Shown here: positions 44,237 to 54,999 of the stretch, piece after piece
How positions within the stretch are numbered: the first letter of the stretch is position 1
Layout of the letters: every line of letters starts with the position of its first letter
Assembly: GCF_002262935.1 (NCBI RefSeq)
Contig: NZ_NPIA01000007.1
Coordinates: forward strand, 62,001-126,000
From: Lottiidibacillus patelloidae
GTDB lineage: Bacteria; Bacillota; Bacilli; Bacillales; SA5d-4
DNA length: 64,000 nucleotides
Direction: 5' to 3'
Position numbers and translations under genes: made by a program
Notes under the pieces: generated by a model
What the model was told of the DNA's origin: nothing
Databases searched by the model: none
The model's input: the letters and a program-made list of their open reading frames with translations, nothing else

Positions 44237-46087
44237 TTAGTTGGCATAAGAAGCAGATTGGTTTCGCCCATTTGATTTCGCTTGATATAATGCTTTATCT
44301 GCTTTAAAAATAAAATGTTCAAAACTTTCTGCTACAGGAATCTCACTGCTAATTCCTATACTTACTGTTATATACTGAGAAACTGAAGAAGATTGATGGT
44401 TAATTTTTAGCTCTTCAATTGCATTTCTACATTTTTCAGCTACCAAATTCGCTTCTTGTGCACTTTTTCGAGGTAGAATTGCAACAAACTCCTCTCCTCC
44501 ATAACGAGCAACAAATCCTGAATAACTTTTTATAACCTTTTGAAGAGTACTTGCTACTTCTCTTAAAGTCTTATCACCATTTAAGTGACCATATGTGTCA
44601 TTATACTCTTTGAAACAATCAATATCTAAAAATAACAAAGAAATAGGGTCTTTATTTACAATAGCATTTTTCCACTCTTTCTCTAACTCTTCTAATAATA
44701 ATCTTTTATTAGGAACATCGGTTGTTGAATCAAAGTATGAGAGTTTGTATAGTTTGTCATTCGCTTGCATCAACTGTTTTTGATAGGTTTCAAGTGATTT
44801 TGTTCGCTCATTTACTTTCTCTTCTAATTGGCTATTTAATATAGCTAATTGATTAGAAACGTGTTCTAACTTCGAAAAAGCATATGAGAATCTTTTTGCT
44901 ATTAAATAAGATTGTGAAAATATGAAAACGAATAAACCTAACGCAGCTAGTTCCATTGTATCAATAATTAAATTATAAAATAAAATATCATTCACAACTG
45001 TAAGGGCAAAGAAAAGGCCACAAATGGTAACGATAATAGAACCTTCTATTTTCATCTTTATCGCTCTTCTAAGAAAATAGACTAAGTATAAAATAACCAA
45101 TATGGTTAATGCTTCATAATAAAACAAGGTGTTAGAAGATATAATTGGCTTTGTGAAAAGAGCGATAGCAATAAAGACTAATGAAAGATACGTAATTATT
45201 TTACCAAATAGCTTTGAAACGATGTGTTGAAATAATATCCATGTGAACCAATAGAACAAAGGCAGACAAGCAAAGAAAGACAAATATTCAATTTGAAGAG
45301 ATAAATTATATGAGATTTCCGGAAAGATCCTTAATAAAAATTTCTCTCCAACAACGCCTATTCTAAAACTAATTAACAAGCAAAACACACCGAAGTAAAA
45401 TGCAATTCTATCAGATCTTCTTAATAGAAATAATACTATATGGTATAGTCCTGCTAAGAATACAATTCCAAATAATATTGTGTCAAAAATAATTCTATCA
45501 TTCGTTTTTTGAAAGATTTTTTCATAAGGTCCAAACTCAATACTTGAGAAGATACCTCCATCACGGAAACTCCCGTTGGCAACTTGCAGTACAATTTCCA
45601 CATTTCTCTGTTCGGTAACAAAGAAAAATTCGCGTGGTCTAAGGCTAGCTTCCATTTTCTCTATATTCTCTGCAACTTTACCGTTTTCTCCCAATAATTC
45701 TCCATTAACCCAAACCTTGTACGATGAATTAATATTAGGAATTCTCAAACCATACTTACCAGGAGTGTGATTTGTAAGTTTTGCTCTATACGTTGCATAC
45801 CCTAGTCCAGGTAAATCTTGATCTTCAAACTTATTCCAATTATATGGAACATGAACATATTTTACTGGAGTTTTACTATTTTTCAAATCATCTGGTGATG
45901 CTAGTGTCTTCCAATAAAATTCCCATTCTCCATCCAAACTATATATTTCACTCTGAGAATCACTGAGAGTATCAAAATCAAAAGAGCCTTTTTCCATAGC
46001 AATAGTTTCATTTATTTCCGTGGTACATCCAGATAAAAGAAACACCACTGCTAATATTATATAATTAAAAAAGATCCACTTTTTCAT
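44237..46087 (-). CDS. Diguanylate cyclase with 7TM-DISM sensor
   Basis: 616 residues. A lipobox-like LLSGC at 17-21 is followed by an extracellular DISM domain (about 30-185, jelly-roll with DGEWEFYWKTL), seven membrane helices (about 200-400), a short coiled coil, and a GGDEF domain from about 445. The active site RYGGEEFVAIL is intact, so it should make cyclic di-GMP. The extracellular domain type usually binds carbohydrate, so a sugar-derived ligand is possible. Confidence 0.93.
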   Translation of the reverse strand: MKKWIFFNYIILAVVFLLSGCTTEINETIAMEKGSFDFDTLSDSQSEIYSLDGEWEFYWKTLASPDDLKNSKTPVKYVHVPYNWNKFEDQDLPGLGYATYRAKLTNHTPGKYGLRIPNINSSYKVWVNGELLGENGKVAENIEKMEASLRPREFFFVTEQRNVEIVLQVANGSFRDGGIFSSIEFGPYEKIFQKTNDRIIFDTILFGIVFLAGLYHIVLFLLRRSDRIAFYFGVFCLLISFRIGVVGEKFLLRIFPEISYNLSLQIEYLSFFACLPLFYWFTWILFQHIVSKLFGKIITYLSLVFIAIALFTKPIISSNTLFYYEALTILVILYLVYFLRRAIKMKIEGSIIVTICGLFFALTVVNDILFYNLIIDTMELAALGLFVFIFSQSYLIAKRFSYAFSKLEHVSNQLAILNSQLEEKVNERTKSLETYQKQLMQANDKLYKLSYFDSTTDVPNKRLLLEELEKEWKNAIVNKDPISLLFLDIDCFKEYNDTYGHLNGDKTLREVASTLQKVIKSYSGFVARYGGEEFVAILPRKSAQEANLVAEKCRNAIEELKINHQSSSVSQYITVSIGISSEIPVAESFEHFIFKADKALYQAKSNGRNQSASYAN

Positions 46088-46265
46088 AGTATTTCCCCTA
46101 ATGTACGTAAATAAATTAATATTAGTTCACCTACTAATAATATCATAGAATCATGAACATTTGCTATTATAATAAACTTATTTTGGAAATTGGGTTACTA
46201 GGACTTCCCATAATTATTCTAATATGTGAGAATATTATGTAATAGAAATAGGAAGGGGCGTTTAA

Positions 46266-47195
46266 ATGATTACGACTAGTAAAAAAAATACAATAAAAAG
46301 TTTTATACTAAATTTTGCACGACCTCTCGATAGAAGTCTATTCATATTTAACTTTAAGACTATAAATAAAGATGAAGTAGTTGTCGAATTGATGAAATAC
46401 CAAAATGAAGATGGCGGTTTTGGGAAAGCAATAGAACCTGACTTTCGCTTACCAGGTTCATCACCTATGGCCACAACGATTGCAATGCAATATGTGAATG
46501 AACTGCAAGTAGCTCCAACACACCCTATCATTAAAGATGCCATTAATTATTTCCTTAATACATATGACCAAGAACAAAAGCGCTGGTTTACTGTACCCGA
46601 AGAGGTGAACAACTACCCACATGCACCGTGGTGGCATGTGAATAAAGAAACTAAAAATGCTGGTGTGGAAAGCAATTGGGCAAATCCAAATGCGGAAATT
46701 GTTAGTTACCTAGTACAATATTCTGAACTAGTTCCATCTACCTTCTTACAGGAAGTATTAGATCTCGCATTAATGAAATTTTCAGATGATATACACAAGA
46801 TGGAGATGCACGATCTTTTATGTTACATAAGGTTATTTGAAGTTTTACCGAATGAAAAATATCCAATAGAAATAAACAAACTTGTTAGCAGAGTCCAGGA
46901 AGTTGTTCAGACTACGACAGATGCCTGGGAAAATTATGGACCAAAACCACTAACATTTGCTCCAACACCAAAGTCGTTGCTTTATCCTTTTTTGAAAGAT
47001 GAAATTGAAGTTAATATACAATATGAAATTAAACATTTAAATGAAAGAGGATATTGCGAACCGAATTGGGCTTGGGGACAGTATGATCAAGATTGGTTGA
47101 AAGCAAAAGAGGAATGGAAAGGGTATCTTACCGTTAAATTGATGAAAAGCCTTAAAGAATATGGCTATTTAGAAAAAGAAACAGCTAGCGAATAA
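46266..47195 (+). CDS. Alpha/alpha-toroid (prenyltransferase-like repeat) protein
   Basis: A 309-residue soluble protein preceded by GGAAGGGGC. The YQNEDGGFGKAIEPDF segment near residue 45 is the QxxDGGF repeat of squalene-cyclase/prenyltransferase toroids, but the catalytic DxDD motif of cyclases is absent. Trp-rich blocks (HAPWWHV, EPNWAWGQYDQDW) recur. Function unknown; possibly a carbohydrate-binding or non-catalytic toroid. Confidence 0.72.
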   Translation: MITTSKKNTIKSFILNFARPLDRSLFIFNFKTINKDEVVVELMKYQNEDGGFGKAIEPDFRLPGSSPMATTIAMQYVNELQVAPTHPIIKDAINYFLNTYDQEQKRWFTVPEEVNNYPHAPWWHVNKETKNAGVESNWANPNAEIVSYLVQYSELVPSTFLQEVLDLALMKFSDDIHKMEMHDLLCYIRLFEVLPNEKYPIEINKLVSRVQEVVQTTTDAWENYGPKPLTFAPTPKSLLYPFLKDEIEVNIQYEIKHLNERGYCEPNWAWGQYDQDWLKAKEEWKGYLTVKLMKSLKEYGYLEKETASE

Positions 47196-47217
47196 GCGCT
47201 AGCTGTTCTTTGTAACT

Positions 47218-50200
47218 CTATCTAATATGAATAGATGTGCTACTATAACCTTCTTTTGTTTTATTCACTTCAAGAATAGCAGGTATCGCTTGCTTTAATT
47301 CTTGCACATGAGAAATTACACCGATCATTCTTCCAGTTTGTTGCAAGTCAATTAATGTATCAATTGCTTTCGTTAAAGACTCCTCATCCAATGAGCCAAA
47401 TCCTTCATCGATAAACATCGTTTCGATTGAGATTCCACCTTCATATGCTTGAATAACATCTGCCATACCTAATGCTAAACATAGGGAAGCATTAAATTTT
47501 TCTCCACCTGATAATGTTTTCACATCCCTGATTTGACCTGTATAGTTATCATATACATCTAAACCTAATCCACTTTGAACATTGTTTTTTTCAATTCTAT
47601 CACTACGCACTAAGCTAAATTGTCCGTTAGATAAACCTTTCAGTCGTTCATTTGCTATTTGGATAATATGGTCGAGGAATTCAATTTGCAAGTACCTCTC
47701 AAATGAGATTCGTTTATCGTTATTCCCGCGAATAACATCATACAAATCCAAAACTAGTTGATACTCTTTTTCCGTTTTCATCGCATTTTCACTAGTCTCT
47801 TTTATTCGATTATCTGCTTCTATCGCTCGATCGAGGAAATTGGAAACTTTCTGCAATTCGGTTCGCTTTTGCTCAACTTTTTCAGTTTGATTATTAACTT
47901 CTGTTTTTAGTTCAGCAATATTTACTAGATTTTTCTCTTTTAATTCTTCCTCAAGCTCGTTGATTTGTTTTTTCACAGTTGCATAATCTGTAACATACGT
48001 GCTAACTTTTTCTTTAAGTTTAATTCTATTCTCTTCACTTATTATCGCTTGTTTATATTCTTCTCTTTCTTTAAAACCTGACTTATCTAGAGCATCATTA
48101 AACGTTTTCTTGCTTCTTTCTAACTTTTCTTCCGCTTCTTTTAACGAAGTCACTGCATTATTAAGATTAGTTTCCGCAGTCGTCTTAATTTCTCTAGCCT
48201 TCTCTAAAGCTTTTTGCGCGTTTTCCCAAGACTTTTCAAGCCTATCTTTATTTACATGTAATTCATTCAACTTTTTATTTATCTCAGATAGTGACCGTAA
48301 TTGTTCTGGAATATTTGCGATACTTTGTTTAAGAAGGGATTTTTCTATTGTATGTTTACTTTTAAGCTCATTCGTAATTTTAATAAGTTCTTCTTTTTCC
48401 AGATGTCTTTTATCAATTTCAACTTCTAGTTCATGTAATAAATCCTTTTGTTTTGATAGTTCCTTTTGATCATTAGTAAGTTCTTGAACTTTTTCTTTAA
48501 GTTTTCTACCTTCATCAACTAGTACATCATATTGTACCGTTGCATTTTCGATCTGGAAGTTTAACGCTTTTGCTTCTTCTTTGCATTCATAGATTTGCGT
48601 AAAGACTGCGTCAAGGTTTGCGTTAACCTTAGATAATTGATTTTGCAGTTCGTCACGATCACTACTTTTTCTTTCGAGCATTTCTTTAGATGGAATGTCA
48701 AAAGCCTCTATAGCTTTTTTCGGGTGATCGACACTTCCACAAACAGGGCATTCTTTTCCATCATGTAAATGTTTTGCTAATATGCTAGCTTGCCCTTCCA
48801 CCCATCGTATTTCTAGATCTTTATACACATTATTACTTCTTTCAAAATTCTCACTTAGCTCTTTTTTATCAGCTTCAAGTTTTTGTTGCTGCATTTCAAG
48901 GCTCATATATTTCTTCAATACTTTTCCTTGGTCTCGCATATTCAATAAGGCTTCTTGCTTTTCATTAAAACCCTTTAGTTTATCTTCTAAGTTTTTAATA
49001 AATAGTTTTCGCTTCTCTTTTTCCTTTACTTTTGCCTCTAAACCATTTGCTATTACTTGCAGAGCTTTGTTTTTACTCTCAGACTCTGTTGCTAAATTAG
49101 CTACTTCTAATTTCTTGTTTTCATATCCTTCTACTACAGGGATCCATTGTTGTAAGTGATCTATCTGTTTATTTATTTGCTCTCGTTCTTCTTTTTTAGC
49201 TTCTTCTTTTTTATACTCATTAAGATTGGATTGTAAGTTCTGTTTTGCTTGTTCTGCTTCTTCTTTTTTATCCTGAAAATTACTAGATTTCTCTTTTAAG
49301 ATTGATTCTGCTTCATTAAGGTGCTGCTCATATGGCTCGATTCGATTAGCTTCTTCTGCTAATGTAAGTTTCTTTTCATATTCAGCAATTTCAGGTTTCA
49401 TATCGTCAAGCTTTATTTTTTCATTTCGCTTTTCTTCCAATAGTTGGAAACGACCATTAGTTGTTTCTCCTTGATGGAGTGATTCTGTCACTACCTTTAA
49501 CTTATCTACTTCTATATCTAGTAAAGATTGTTGCTTCTTCTTTTCATTCTTATAAAATTCAATTTCTTGTTTAAGTGCTTCTAGAACTTGGTGAGAATTG
49601 AATTGGTCTTGCTGGAATATCTCAGCAAGCAATGAACCTTCTCGAGGTGGCAAGGATGCTTTTGCATTATTAATATGAACGTCTCTCTCTTTAATTTGAG
49701 CTTCATATTCACTTTGCATGCTTCTTCTACGTTCATTCATTTTTTCGACAATACTTTTGTAAACCGTTGTCTTAAAAATACGTCTTAATATTTCCTCTTT
49801 CTCTACGGTTTTTGAAGTTAATAACTTCCTGAATTCCCCTTGTGGAAGCATTACAATTTGACTAAATTGATCTTTTGTTAATCCTATTGTCTCTTCAATT
49901 TTTTGATTAACAGATGTCACTTTAAATGTTTCACACATCGGTATTACTTCGTCACCAGTAAGCTCATAAAATTCAAATTTTTCACCAGTAGCACTTTTGT
50001 TTCCTTCCTTCACATGTCCTAATTGACGAAGGACAGAATATGTTTTACCTTTTAATTCGAATTCAATATATACAGATGTATGCGTATCATCATCTGCAAA
50101 TTGACTTCTAAGCATTTTCGCTTCACTTCGGTCTTCCCCACTCGCTACACCGTAGAATGCAAAGCATATTGCATCAAAGATTGTCGTTTTTCCAGCTCCC

Positions 50201-50310
50201 GTTTTCCCTGATACGACAAATAAACGGTTTTCGTTCAGTTTTCTAAAATCGATCGTTTCTTCCTTTTTATAAGGTCCAAATGCAGTCATTACTAATTTTA
50301 TTGGTCTCAT
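47218..50310 (-). CDS. sbcC: SbcC exonuclease subunit
   Basis: A 1030-residue SMC-like ATPase. Walker A GKTGAGKTTIFDA near residue 35, long coiled coils (about 180-500 and 560-850), the zinc hook ECPVCGSVDHP at the centre, signature LSGGEKFNASLCLALG and Walker B MFIDEGFGSLDEESL near the C-terminus. With SbcD it opens hairpins and double-strand ends during DNA repair. It overlaps sbcD by 4 bases. Confidence 0.96.
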   Translation of the reverse strand: MRPIKLVMTAFGPYKKEETIDFRKLNENRLFVVSGKTGAGKTTIFDAICFAFYGVASGEDRSEAKMLRSQFADDDTHTSVYIEFELKGKTYSVLRQLGHVKEGNKSATGEKFEFYELTGDEVIPMCETFKVTSVNQKIEETIGLTKDQFSQIVMLPQGEFRKLLTSKTVEKEEILRRIFKTTVYKSIVEKMNERRRSMQSEYEAQIKERDVHINNAKASLPPREGSLLAEIFQQDQFNSHQVLEALKQEIEFYKNEKKKQQSLLDIEVDKLKVVTESLHQGETTNGRFQLLEEKRNEKIKLDDMKPEIAEYEKKLTLAEEANRIEPYEQHLNEAESILKEKSSNFQDKKEEAEQAKQNLQSNLNEYKKEEAKKEEREQINKQIDHLQQWIPVVEGYENKKLEVANLATESESKNKALQVIANGLEAKVKEKEKRKLFIKNLEDKLKGFNEKQEALLNMRDQGKVLKKYMSLEMQQQKLEADKKELSENFERSNNVYKDLEIRWVEGQASILAKHLHDGKECPVCGSVDHPKKAIEAFDIPSKEMLERKSSDRDELQNQLSKVNANLDAVFTQIYECKEEAKALNFQIENATVQYDVLVDEGRKLKEKVQELTNDQKELSKQKDLLHELEVEIDKRHLEKEELIKITNELKSKHTIEKSLLKQSIANIPEQLRSLSEINKKLNELHVNKDRLEKSWENAQKALEKAREIKTTAETNLNNAVTSLKEAEEKLERSKKTFNDALDKSGFKEREEYKQAIISEENRIKLKEKVSTYVTDYATVKKQINELEEELKEKNLVNIAELKTEVNNQTEKVEQKRTELQKVSNFLDRAIEADNRIKETSENAMKTEKEYQLVLDLYDVIRGNNDKRISFERYLQIEFLDHIIQIANERLKGLSNGQFSLVRSDRIEKNNVQSGLGLDVYDNYTGQIRDVKTLSGGEKFNASLCLALGMADVIQAYEGGISIETMFIDEGFGSLDEESLTKAIDTLIDLQQTGRMIGVISHVQELKQAIPAILEVNKTKEGYSSTSIHIR

Positions 50311-51464
50311 TTTCGCTCACTCTCCACTTCCAGCATTTCTTGAAGAACATCTGAAAATAGGCTTTGTGTATCTTCTGAAGGCTCCGTTCCTTTTACTTCT
50401 TTATAAAATGACTTAAATAAAGATTGTTGGTCCATATTTGCTCTTTTTTCTTTATTTTCTTGCTCTTCATGCAAATGAATTCTCGAAGATTTACGTTCTA
50501 CATGCATTGCATTTGGATATACCGCACGTATTCTCTCCATCGGTGAAATAACAGGTGTTTCGTCTAAGAGTCTAACAAATACATAATCTTCATTTTGTTC
50601 ATGTTTTTCAATGTCTTCCATTAATCCCTCGACAATCCGAATATCTCTTTTAGCTTGAAGGAATCGTTTTTCTACATTTATTTCCCCATTTTTATCAAGC
50701 TCAACAATAAGAAAACCTTTCTTATGTCTTTCTTCTGATACAGAGTATTTTAACGGGGAACCTGCATAGCGAATCTTTTCATGTTTCACGTGATGCGCTT
50801 GGTGCAAATGACCTAAGGCTGTATAGTGAAAATCAGTAAAATGTGCTGCACTAACATGTTCTGCACCACCGATTGATAGTGGTCGTTCAGAATCACTCGT
50901 ATTCTCTCTTTTTTCTCCAGTTGGTGTAACAAAACAGTGCCCGACAACGACATGACGCGCCTGTTTATCTTTTTGTTCATTTATTTTTGCGATAATTGCT
51001 TCCATCGCATCATTGTGAGTTTTAATATCTTCTAATCCTAGTTCATGCTTGACTAAACTTGGCTCAGTATAAGGGATTAAGTGAAAATGAACCTCTCCAT
51101 GCTCATCGTTATAAATAACTGGTGAGAATGTTGCGCTTAAGTTGCCTGCAATGTGAAAACCAACGGAGCTCATCATTTTACTTCCGAATTCCAGTCTTCT
51201 AGGACTATCATGATTTCCAGCAATAGCGAGTACTGGTGTTTTTAGTTCTAAGACAATTTTGCCTAGCATGTCATTCAGTAAATCAACCGCTTCGGATGTT
51301 GGAATTGAACGGTCATATAAATCACCTGCGATAATAACAACATCAGGTTTTTCGTTTTTAATCTCTTCGATAAACTGAAGTAAGATATGCCTTTGATCTT
51401 CTGTCATATACACACCTTGCAATAATTTTCCTAAATGCCAGTCAGCAGTATGAAATATTTTCAC
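50307..51464 (-). CDS. sbcD: SbcD exonuclease subunit
   Basis: 385 residues from GTG 51464, which gives the standard VKIFHTADWHLGK N-terminus; the frame continues upstream but AAGGACGG fits this start. Phosphoesterase motifs DWHLGK, GDLYDRS and GNHDSPRR bind two metal ions. Nuclease partner of SbcC, encoded first in the operon. Confidence 0.95.
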   Translation of the reverse strand: MKIFHTADWHLGKLLQGVYMTEDQRHILLQFIEEIKNEKPDVVIIAGDLYDRSIPTSEAVDLLNDMLGKIVLELKTPVLAIAGNHDSPRRLEFGSKMMSSVGFHIAGNLSATFSPVIYNDEHGEVHFHLIPYTEPSLVKHELGLEDIKTHNDAMEAIIAKINEQKDKQARHVVVGHCFVTPTGEKRENTSDSERPLSIGGAEHVSAAHFTDFHYTALGHLHQAHHVKHEKIRYAGSPLKYSVSEERHKKGFLIVELDKNGEINVEKRFLQAKRDIRIVEGLMEDIEKHEQNEDYVFVRLLDETPVISPMERIRAVYPNAMHVERKSSRIHLHEEQENKEKRANMDQQSLFKSFYKEVKGTEPSEDTQSLFSDVLQEMLEVESERK

Positions 51465-51578
51465 TTTTAGCACCGTCCTTAATTTATATTTATCTTTCAT
51501 AGTAATCTATTAATCTTTTTGTATATTAGTTGTCTAATAACATCATAACATAAACCATTATTTACCATTTAGAACAAA

Positions 51579-51617
51579 ATAGGAAGTTGTCCATCTAACT
51601 TAGACAACTCCCTATTA
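51579..51617 (-). terminator. Terminator of MFS gene
   Basis: AGGGAGTTGTC / GACAACTTCCT stem, then ATTTTGTTCT on the minus strand. Confidence 0.7.
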
Positions 51618-51622
51618 TTATA

Positions 51623-52819
51623 TTATATCGCACTTCGTCTCTTTATTCTTTTAATTGGGATGATTGTACCGAATAAAGCTATAATTGCACAAGCTAAATA
51701 GATTGTAGGAACACCTAAATAAGCAAAACTAGCAATGGTTCCGAAAATTAGAAAATCAAAACATGAATCAATAATTGATAATAATGATATTGTCGTAGCC
51801 CGAACATTTGAAGGGATTAGGTCATTACTTAATTGTGAATAGATTGGATATCGAATAGCTTTAATAAAACGTAAAAATAAGAAAACAACTAAAGCAATTA
51901 ATAATGAATCCTCTACCTTTGCAGCAACAAACAATAATAGAGCAGAAAAGATACCCGTTCCATAAAAGAGCCAATACCTTGAAAATAATCCAGTTAGCCA
52001 CCCTATTGAAATAGAAGCAATAAACCCAATAATACCGGATACAGCATAGGCTATGCCGATGTATGCTACTGGTAAACCAGCATTTGATAAATACAATTGA
52101 TCAAACTTTTCAAAAACAGCCGCTGCAGGGATAAAAACTATTGTTAAGTTTAAAAACATGAATAGTAATTGTGGCTCTTGTTTAATCGCTCTAATACCAT
52201 CTTTAACATGTACAAAAGGATTTTCTTTATAATCGGTTGCCTTCGTTGGATTTTTAACGAAAAACAATAAAATGATTTCTACTAATTGGAATGCTAAACC
52301 AAGTAATATTAAAAATATAAATTGATCTTCCTTTAAATCTTTAGCTACATAAGAACCAATAATTACCGCAACTGTCATCGTAATAAAAGTTGCTGACTGT
52401 ATTTTACCCATCGCTTTATCCATTTTATTTTGTTCGTTTGATAGCTTTAAAGACTCATAAATGAGCGCTTCATCAGCACCAGAAAAGAATGATGCCGATA
52501 AACCTAATAAGATACTACTGAGAAAAAAGAGCCACGGTTCGTATGCTAACAGGAGGATGCTTATCGAGAAGAACTTTACTGTCGCACCTGTAATAAATGA
52601 AACTTTTGCGCCAAATTTATCTGCAAAGATTCCAGTAGGAACTTCACCCAGCAAAACACCCGCACTCCAAAAAATCATTACAAATAAAATATTTGTCTCC
52701 GATAATCCTCTTTCTATATAGAACAGTGTTAACACGGGTTGCAGAAAACTAACTGTTCCAAAAATATTCGCCCAAAATAATAGTTTAATATTATGTCTTG
52801 CTAATGTATGTTTATTCAT
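51623..52819 (-). CDS. MFS transporter
   Basis: A 398-residue protein with twelve hydrophobic helices. The loop GEVPTGIFADKFGAKVS near residue 57 is the MFS motif A. It is an antiporter-type member; the substrate cannot be read. Monocistronic. Confidence 0.85.
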   Translation of the reverse strand: MNKHTLARHNIKLLFWANIFGTVSFLQPVLTLFYIERGLSETNILFVMIFWSAGVLLGEVPTGIFADKFGAKVSFITGATVKFFSISILLLAYEPWLFFLSSILLGLSASFFSGADEALIYESLKLSNEQNKMDKAMGKIQSATFITMTVAVIIGSYVAKDLKEDQFIFLILLGLAFQLVEIILLFFVKNPTKATDYKENPFVHVKDGIRAIKQEPQLLFMFLNLTIVFIPAAAVFEKFDQLYLSNAGLPVAYIGIAYAVSGIIGFIASISIGWLTGLFSRYWLFYGTGIFSALLLFVAAKVEDSLLIALVVFLFLRFIKAIRYPIYSQLSNDLIPSNVRATTISLLSIIDSCFDFLIFGTIASFAYLGVPTIYLACAIIALFGTIIPIKRIKRRSAI

Positions 52820-52842
52820 TTTCTAATCTCCAATTTTCATTT

Positions 52843-52870
52843 AAAAAACTGCCCTCAATGATGGGGCAGT
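52843..52870 (-). terminator. Terminator of AlkD-like gene
   Basis: ACTGCCC / GGGCAGT stem with T's on the minus strand. Confidence 0.82.
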
Positions 52871-52877
52871 CCGTTTA

Positions 52878-53588
52878 CTAGCAAATACACGTTTTTTTCT
52901 TAACGCCTACTTTGCCTCTAGCTTCTACTTTTTGAATGTAATCTCGAGCTAGTGGAACTTTACAAGCTGTATTACCAACGTCCACTTGAACTTTCCCTAT
53001 TTTTTCAGCTACAATATGCGCTTCTTCATGCAAGGCTTTGACAAAGGAGCCAACCGCAATGACAAAACCGTTCATTGTATATCGCACACGATTTTTTTCG
53101 TCATGAATTGTCTCTTCAATTCGGTTTAGCAGTTCTCTAATTTCGTTTATATCTAATTCTTCATCCGGTGTAATTGAAAGGTAATTTGCATACGTGCTCC
53201 ACCCTGCTGTGGCTATTTGCTCATTCTCTGAATCAATCCATTCACGAGCTAGTTCTAAAGCGTAGGGACTCTCAGCTGCTACCCAGGCAACCGTATATTC
53301 GGAAAGCATGTACCAATAAGCATTCTTTACCCATTGTTGTAACTCGTCTTTACTCATTAGTTTTGGGTTAACAGTTAAGCCTGCTAAATACATCGCATCA
53401 GAATTCCCCGTTCGATAAAGTTCTTTGGCAAGCTCTTGATCTTTTTTTACATGTTTTACTAAATGCTTTTTTAAGTCTCCCACTTTCACTCCATAAAAAG
53501 GTTCTTTAGCTCCGTGGTTCATAAATGTTTTCTTCGTTTGCTCAGAGCCAAGTTGTTCGAGTTTATCCATCATTTCTTCAAGCGTCAT
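52878..53588 (-). CDS. DNA alkylation repair protein, AlkD-like HEAT repeats
   Basis: 236 residues, helical throughout. YGVKVGDLKKHLVKHVKK and LYRTGNSDAMYLAGL match the AlkD-like HEAT-repeat family, which flips out or excises alkylated bases. The C-terminal KKKTCIC tail with two cysteines is a small oddity. A start at 53588 follows AAGGAGGC. It is followed 12 bases upstream by the histidine kinase gene on the same strand. Confidence 0.85.
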   Translation of the reverse strand: MTLEEMMDKLEQLGSEQTKKTFMNHGAKEPFYGVKVGDLKKHLVKHVKKDQELAKELYRTGNSDAMYLAGLTVNPKLMSKDELQQWVKNAYWYMLSEYTVAWVAAESPYALELAREWIDSENEQIATAGWSTYANYLSITPDEELDINEIRELLNRIEETIHDEKNRVRYTMNGFVIAVGSFVKALHEEAHIVAEKIGKVQVDVGNTACKVPLARDYIQKVEARGKVGVKKKTCIC

Positions 53589-53600
53589 AGGTATGCCTCC

Positions 53601-54866
53601 TTATTTACTTATAACTATGGGTAATGAGATCTGAACAACCGTACCGTTATTTTTTACACTTTTATATTTGATAGAACCACCTAGCTGTTCAATTAAGCGA
53701 TTAGTGACCATTGTTCCAAGTCCTGTTCCTTTTGATTTTGTTGTATAAAAAGGTAAGCCAATCTTTTTTAATTGTTCTTTCGTTAAACCTTCTCCATTAT
53801 CCTTTATTTCAACAATGGCATTATCATTTTCTCTCATTATTTCTACAATGACAGTTCCTTTTTCATCCACAGCTTCAATTGCATTTTTCACGATGTTAAT
53901 TATACATTGTTGCAAGAAGTTTTTATCTGAATTAATAAAAACATCCTGATTACTTTTATTTGTTACGCTTAAGTTTACACTTTTATAGCTTGCAATTGGT
54001 TGTAGCAATCGTATTGTATTTTCAGCTAGATCAGTTAAATTTAGCGTTTCATAAGATACTTTACTAGGTTTTGCTAAAGATAAGTAATCCGTTATAATTT
54101 TATTGGTTCGATCGAGCTCTTCCAAAATGATTGGAGCATGGTCTTTTAAATTTTTATGGTTTTCACCTTCATTAAGATATTGCACAAACCCTCTAACAGT
54201 TGTTAGTGGATTTCTAATTTCATGGGCAAATGCAGCAGCCATGTTTCCAACTGTTTTAAGCTTTTCTAAATAAATGGCTTCGCTTGCTCTTTCATTCATC
54301 TGTATCGTTTTCTCTGTTATTACTAATAACATCATAAAAGTTAAGTAGAAAAGGGTAAAGTATATGATATAAAAATTTACACTTAAAAATGGTATATAGA
54401 AATATATGGTGATAAGGACTCCAGTAGTATATAACAGATAAATATATGTACCTACTTTAAAAACGCTTGATTTCTTGGCATAGGCTTTACGAAATAATAG
54501 TGCTGAAAGAAGTGCTATTGCATTAACAATTACTCCAATTAAGGCGAACTCTCCACCAACTAATACCACCCTTGCAATGGATATTATTGAAAAGGTAATA
54601 AATCCAGATAAAACTCCACTATACAGAGTAACTACTATTATAAAAACCATCCGAAAATCAAAGTTAGTATTTCCAAGTACTTCTATTGGGAAAAACAAGC
54701 ATAAAATTCCTCCAAAACTACCTAAAAAAGCATAATAGATTGTTTCTTTTAATGTTTGATTATCAACCCCATTAAATGGAATGAACATATTAACCGTATA
54801 TGTAAGAGCAATAATAATTGTATAATTAATAATTAATGGCTTTATTAAATCTAGAAATGTTGACAT
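53601..54866 (-). CDS. Sensor histidine kinase with 5TM-LYT-type membrane domain
   Basis: 421 residues. About six hydrophobic helices in residues 1-190, then the H-box AFAHEIRNPLTTVRGFVQYL (phosphorylated His), N-box NIVKNAIEAVDEKG, and G-boxes DNGEGL and GTGLGTMV. The membrane domain looks like 5TM-5TMR-LYT, as in KinB-type sporulation kinases. No response regulator is adjacent, which also fits phosphorelay kinases. Confidence 0.9.
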   Translation of the reverse strand: MSTFLDLIKPLIINYTIIIALTYTVNMFIPFNGVDNQTLKETIYYAFLGSFGGILCLFFPIEVLGNTNFDFRMVFIIVVTLYSGVLSGFITFSIISIARVVLVGGEFALIGVIVNAIALLSALLFRKAYAKKSSVFKVGTYIYLLYTTGVLITIYFYIPFLSVNFYIIYFTLFYLTFMMLLVITEKTIQMNERASEAIYLEKLKTVGNMAAAFAHEIRNPLTTVRGFVQYLNEGENHKNLKDHAPIILEELDRTNKIITDYLSLAKPSKVSYETLNLTDLAENTIRLLQPIASYKSVNLSVTNKSNQDVFINSDKNFLQQCIINIVKNAIEAVDEKGTVIVEIMRENDNAIVEIKDNGEGLTKEQLKKIGLPFYTTKSKGTGLGTMVTNRLIEQLGGSIKYKSVKNNGTVVQISLPIVISK

Positions 54867-54959
54867 TAGTTGTAACTCACCACTTTATTTGTAATATTAT
54901 GTAAGATGATTATCCTATCCTTACTATCATAATTGAAAAAAGAAGGCATAACAATTAAA

Positions 54960-54992
54960 AAATCGCTAAGCAACTATTTAGCTTAGCGATTT
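54960..54992 (-). terminator. Terminator of sigma factor/DUF4179 operon
   Basis: AATCGCTAAGC / GCTTAGCGATT stem, then TTTTTAATT on the minus strand. Confidence 0.88.
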
Positions 54993-54999
54993 GTTTTTT

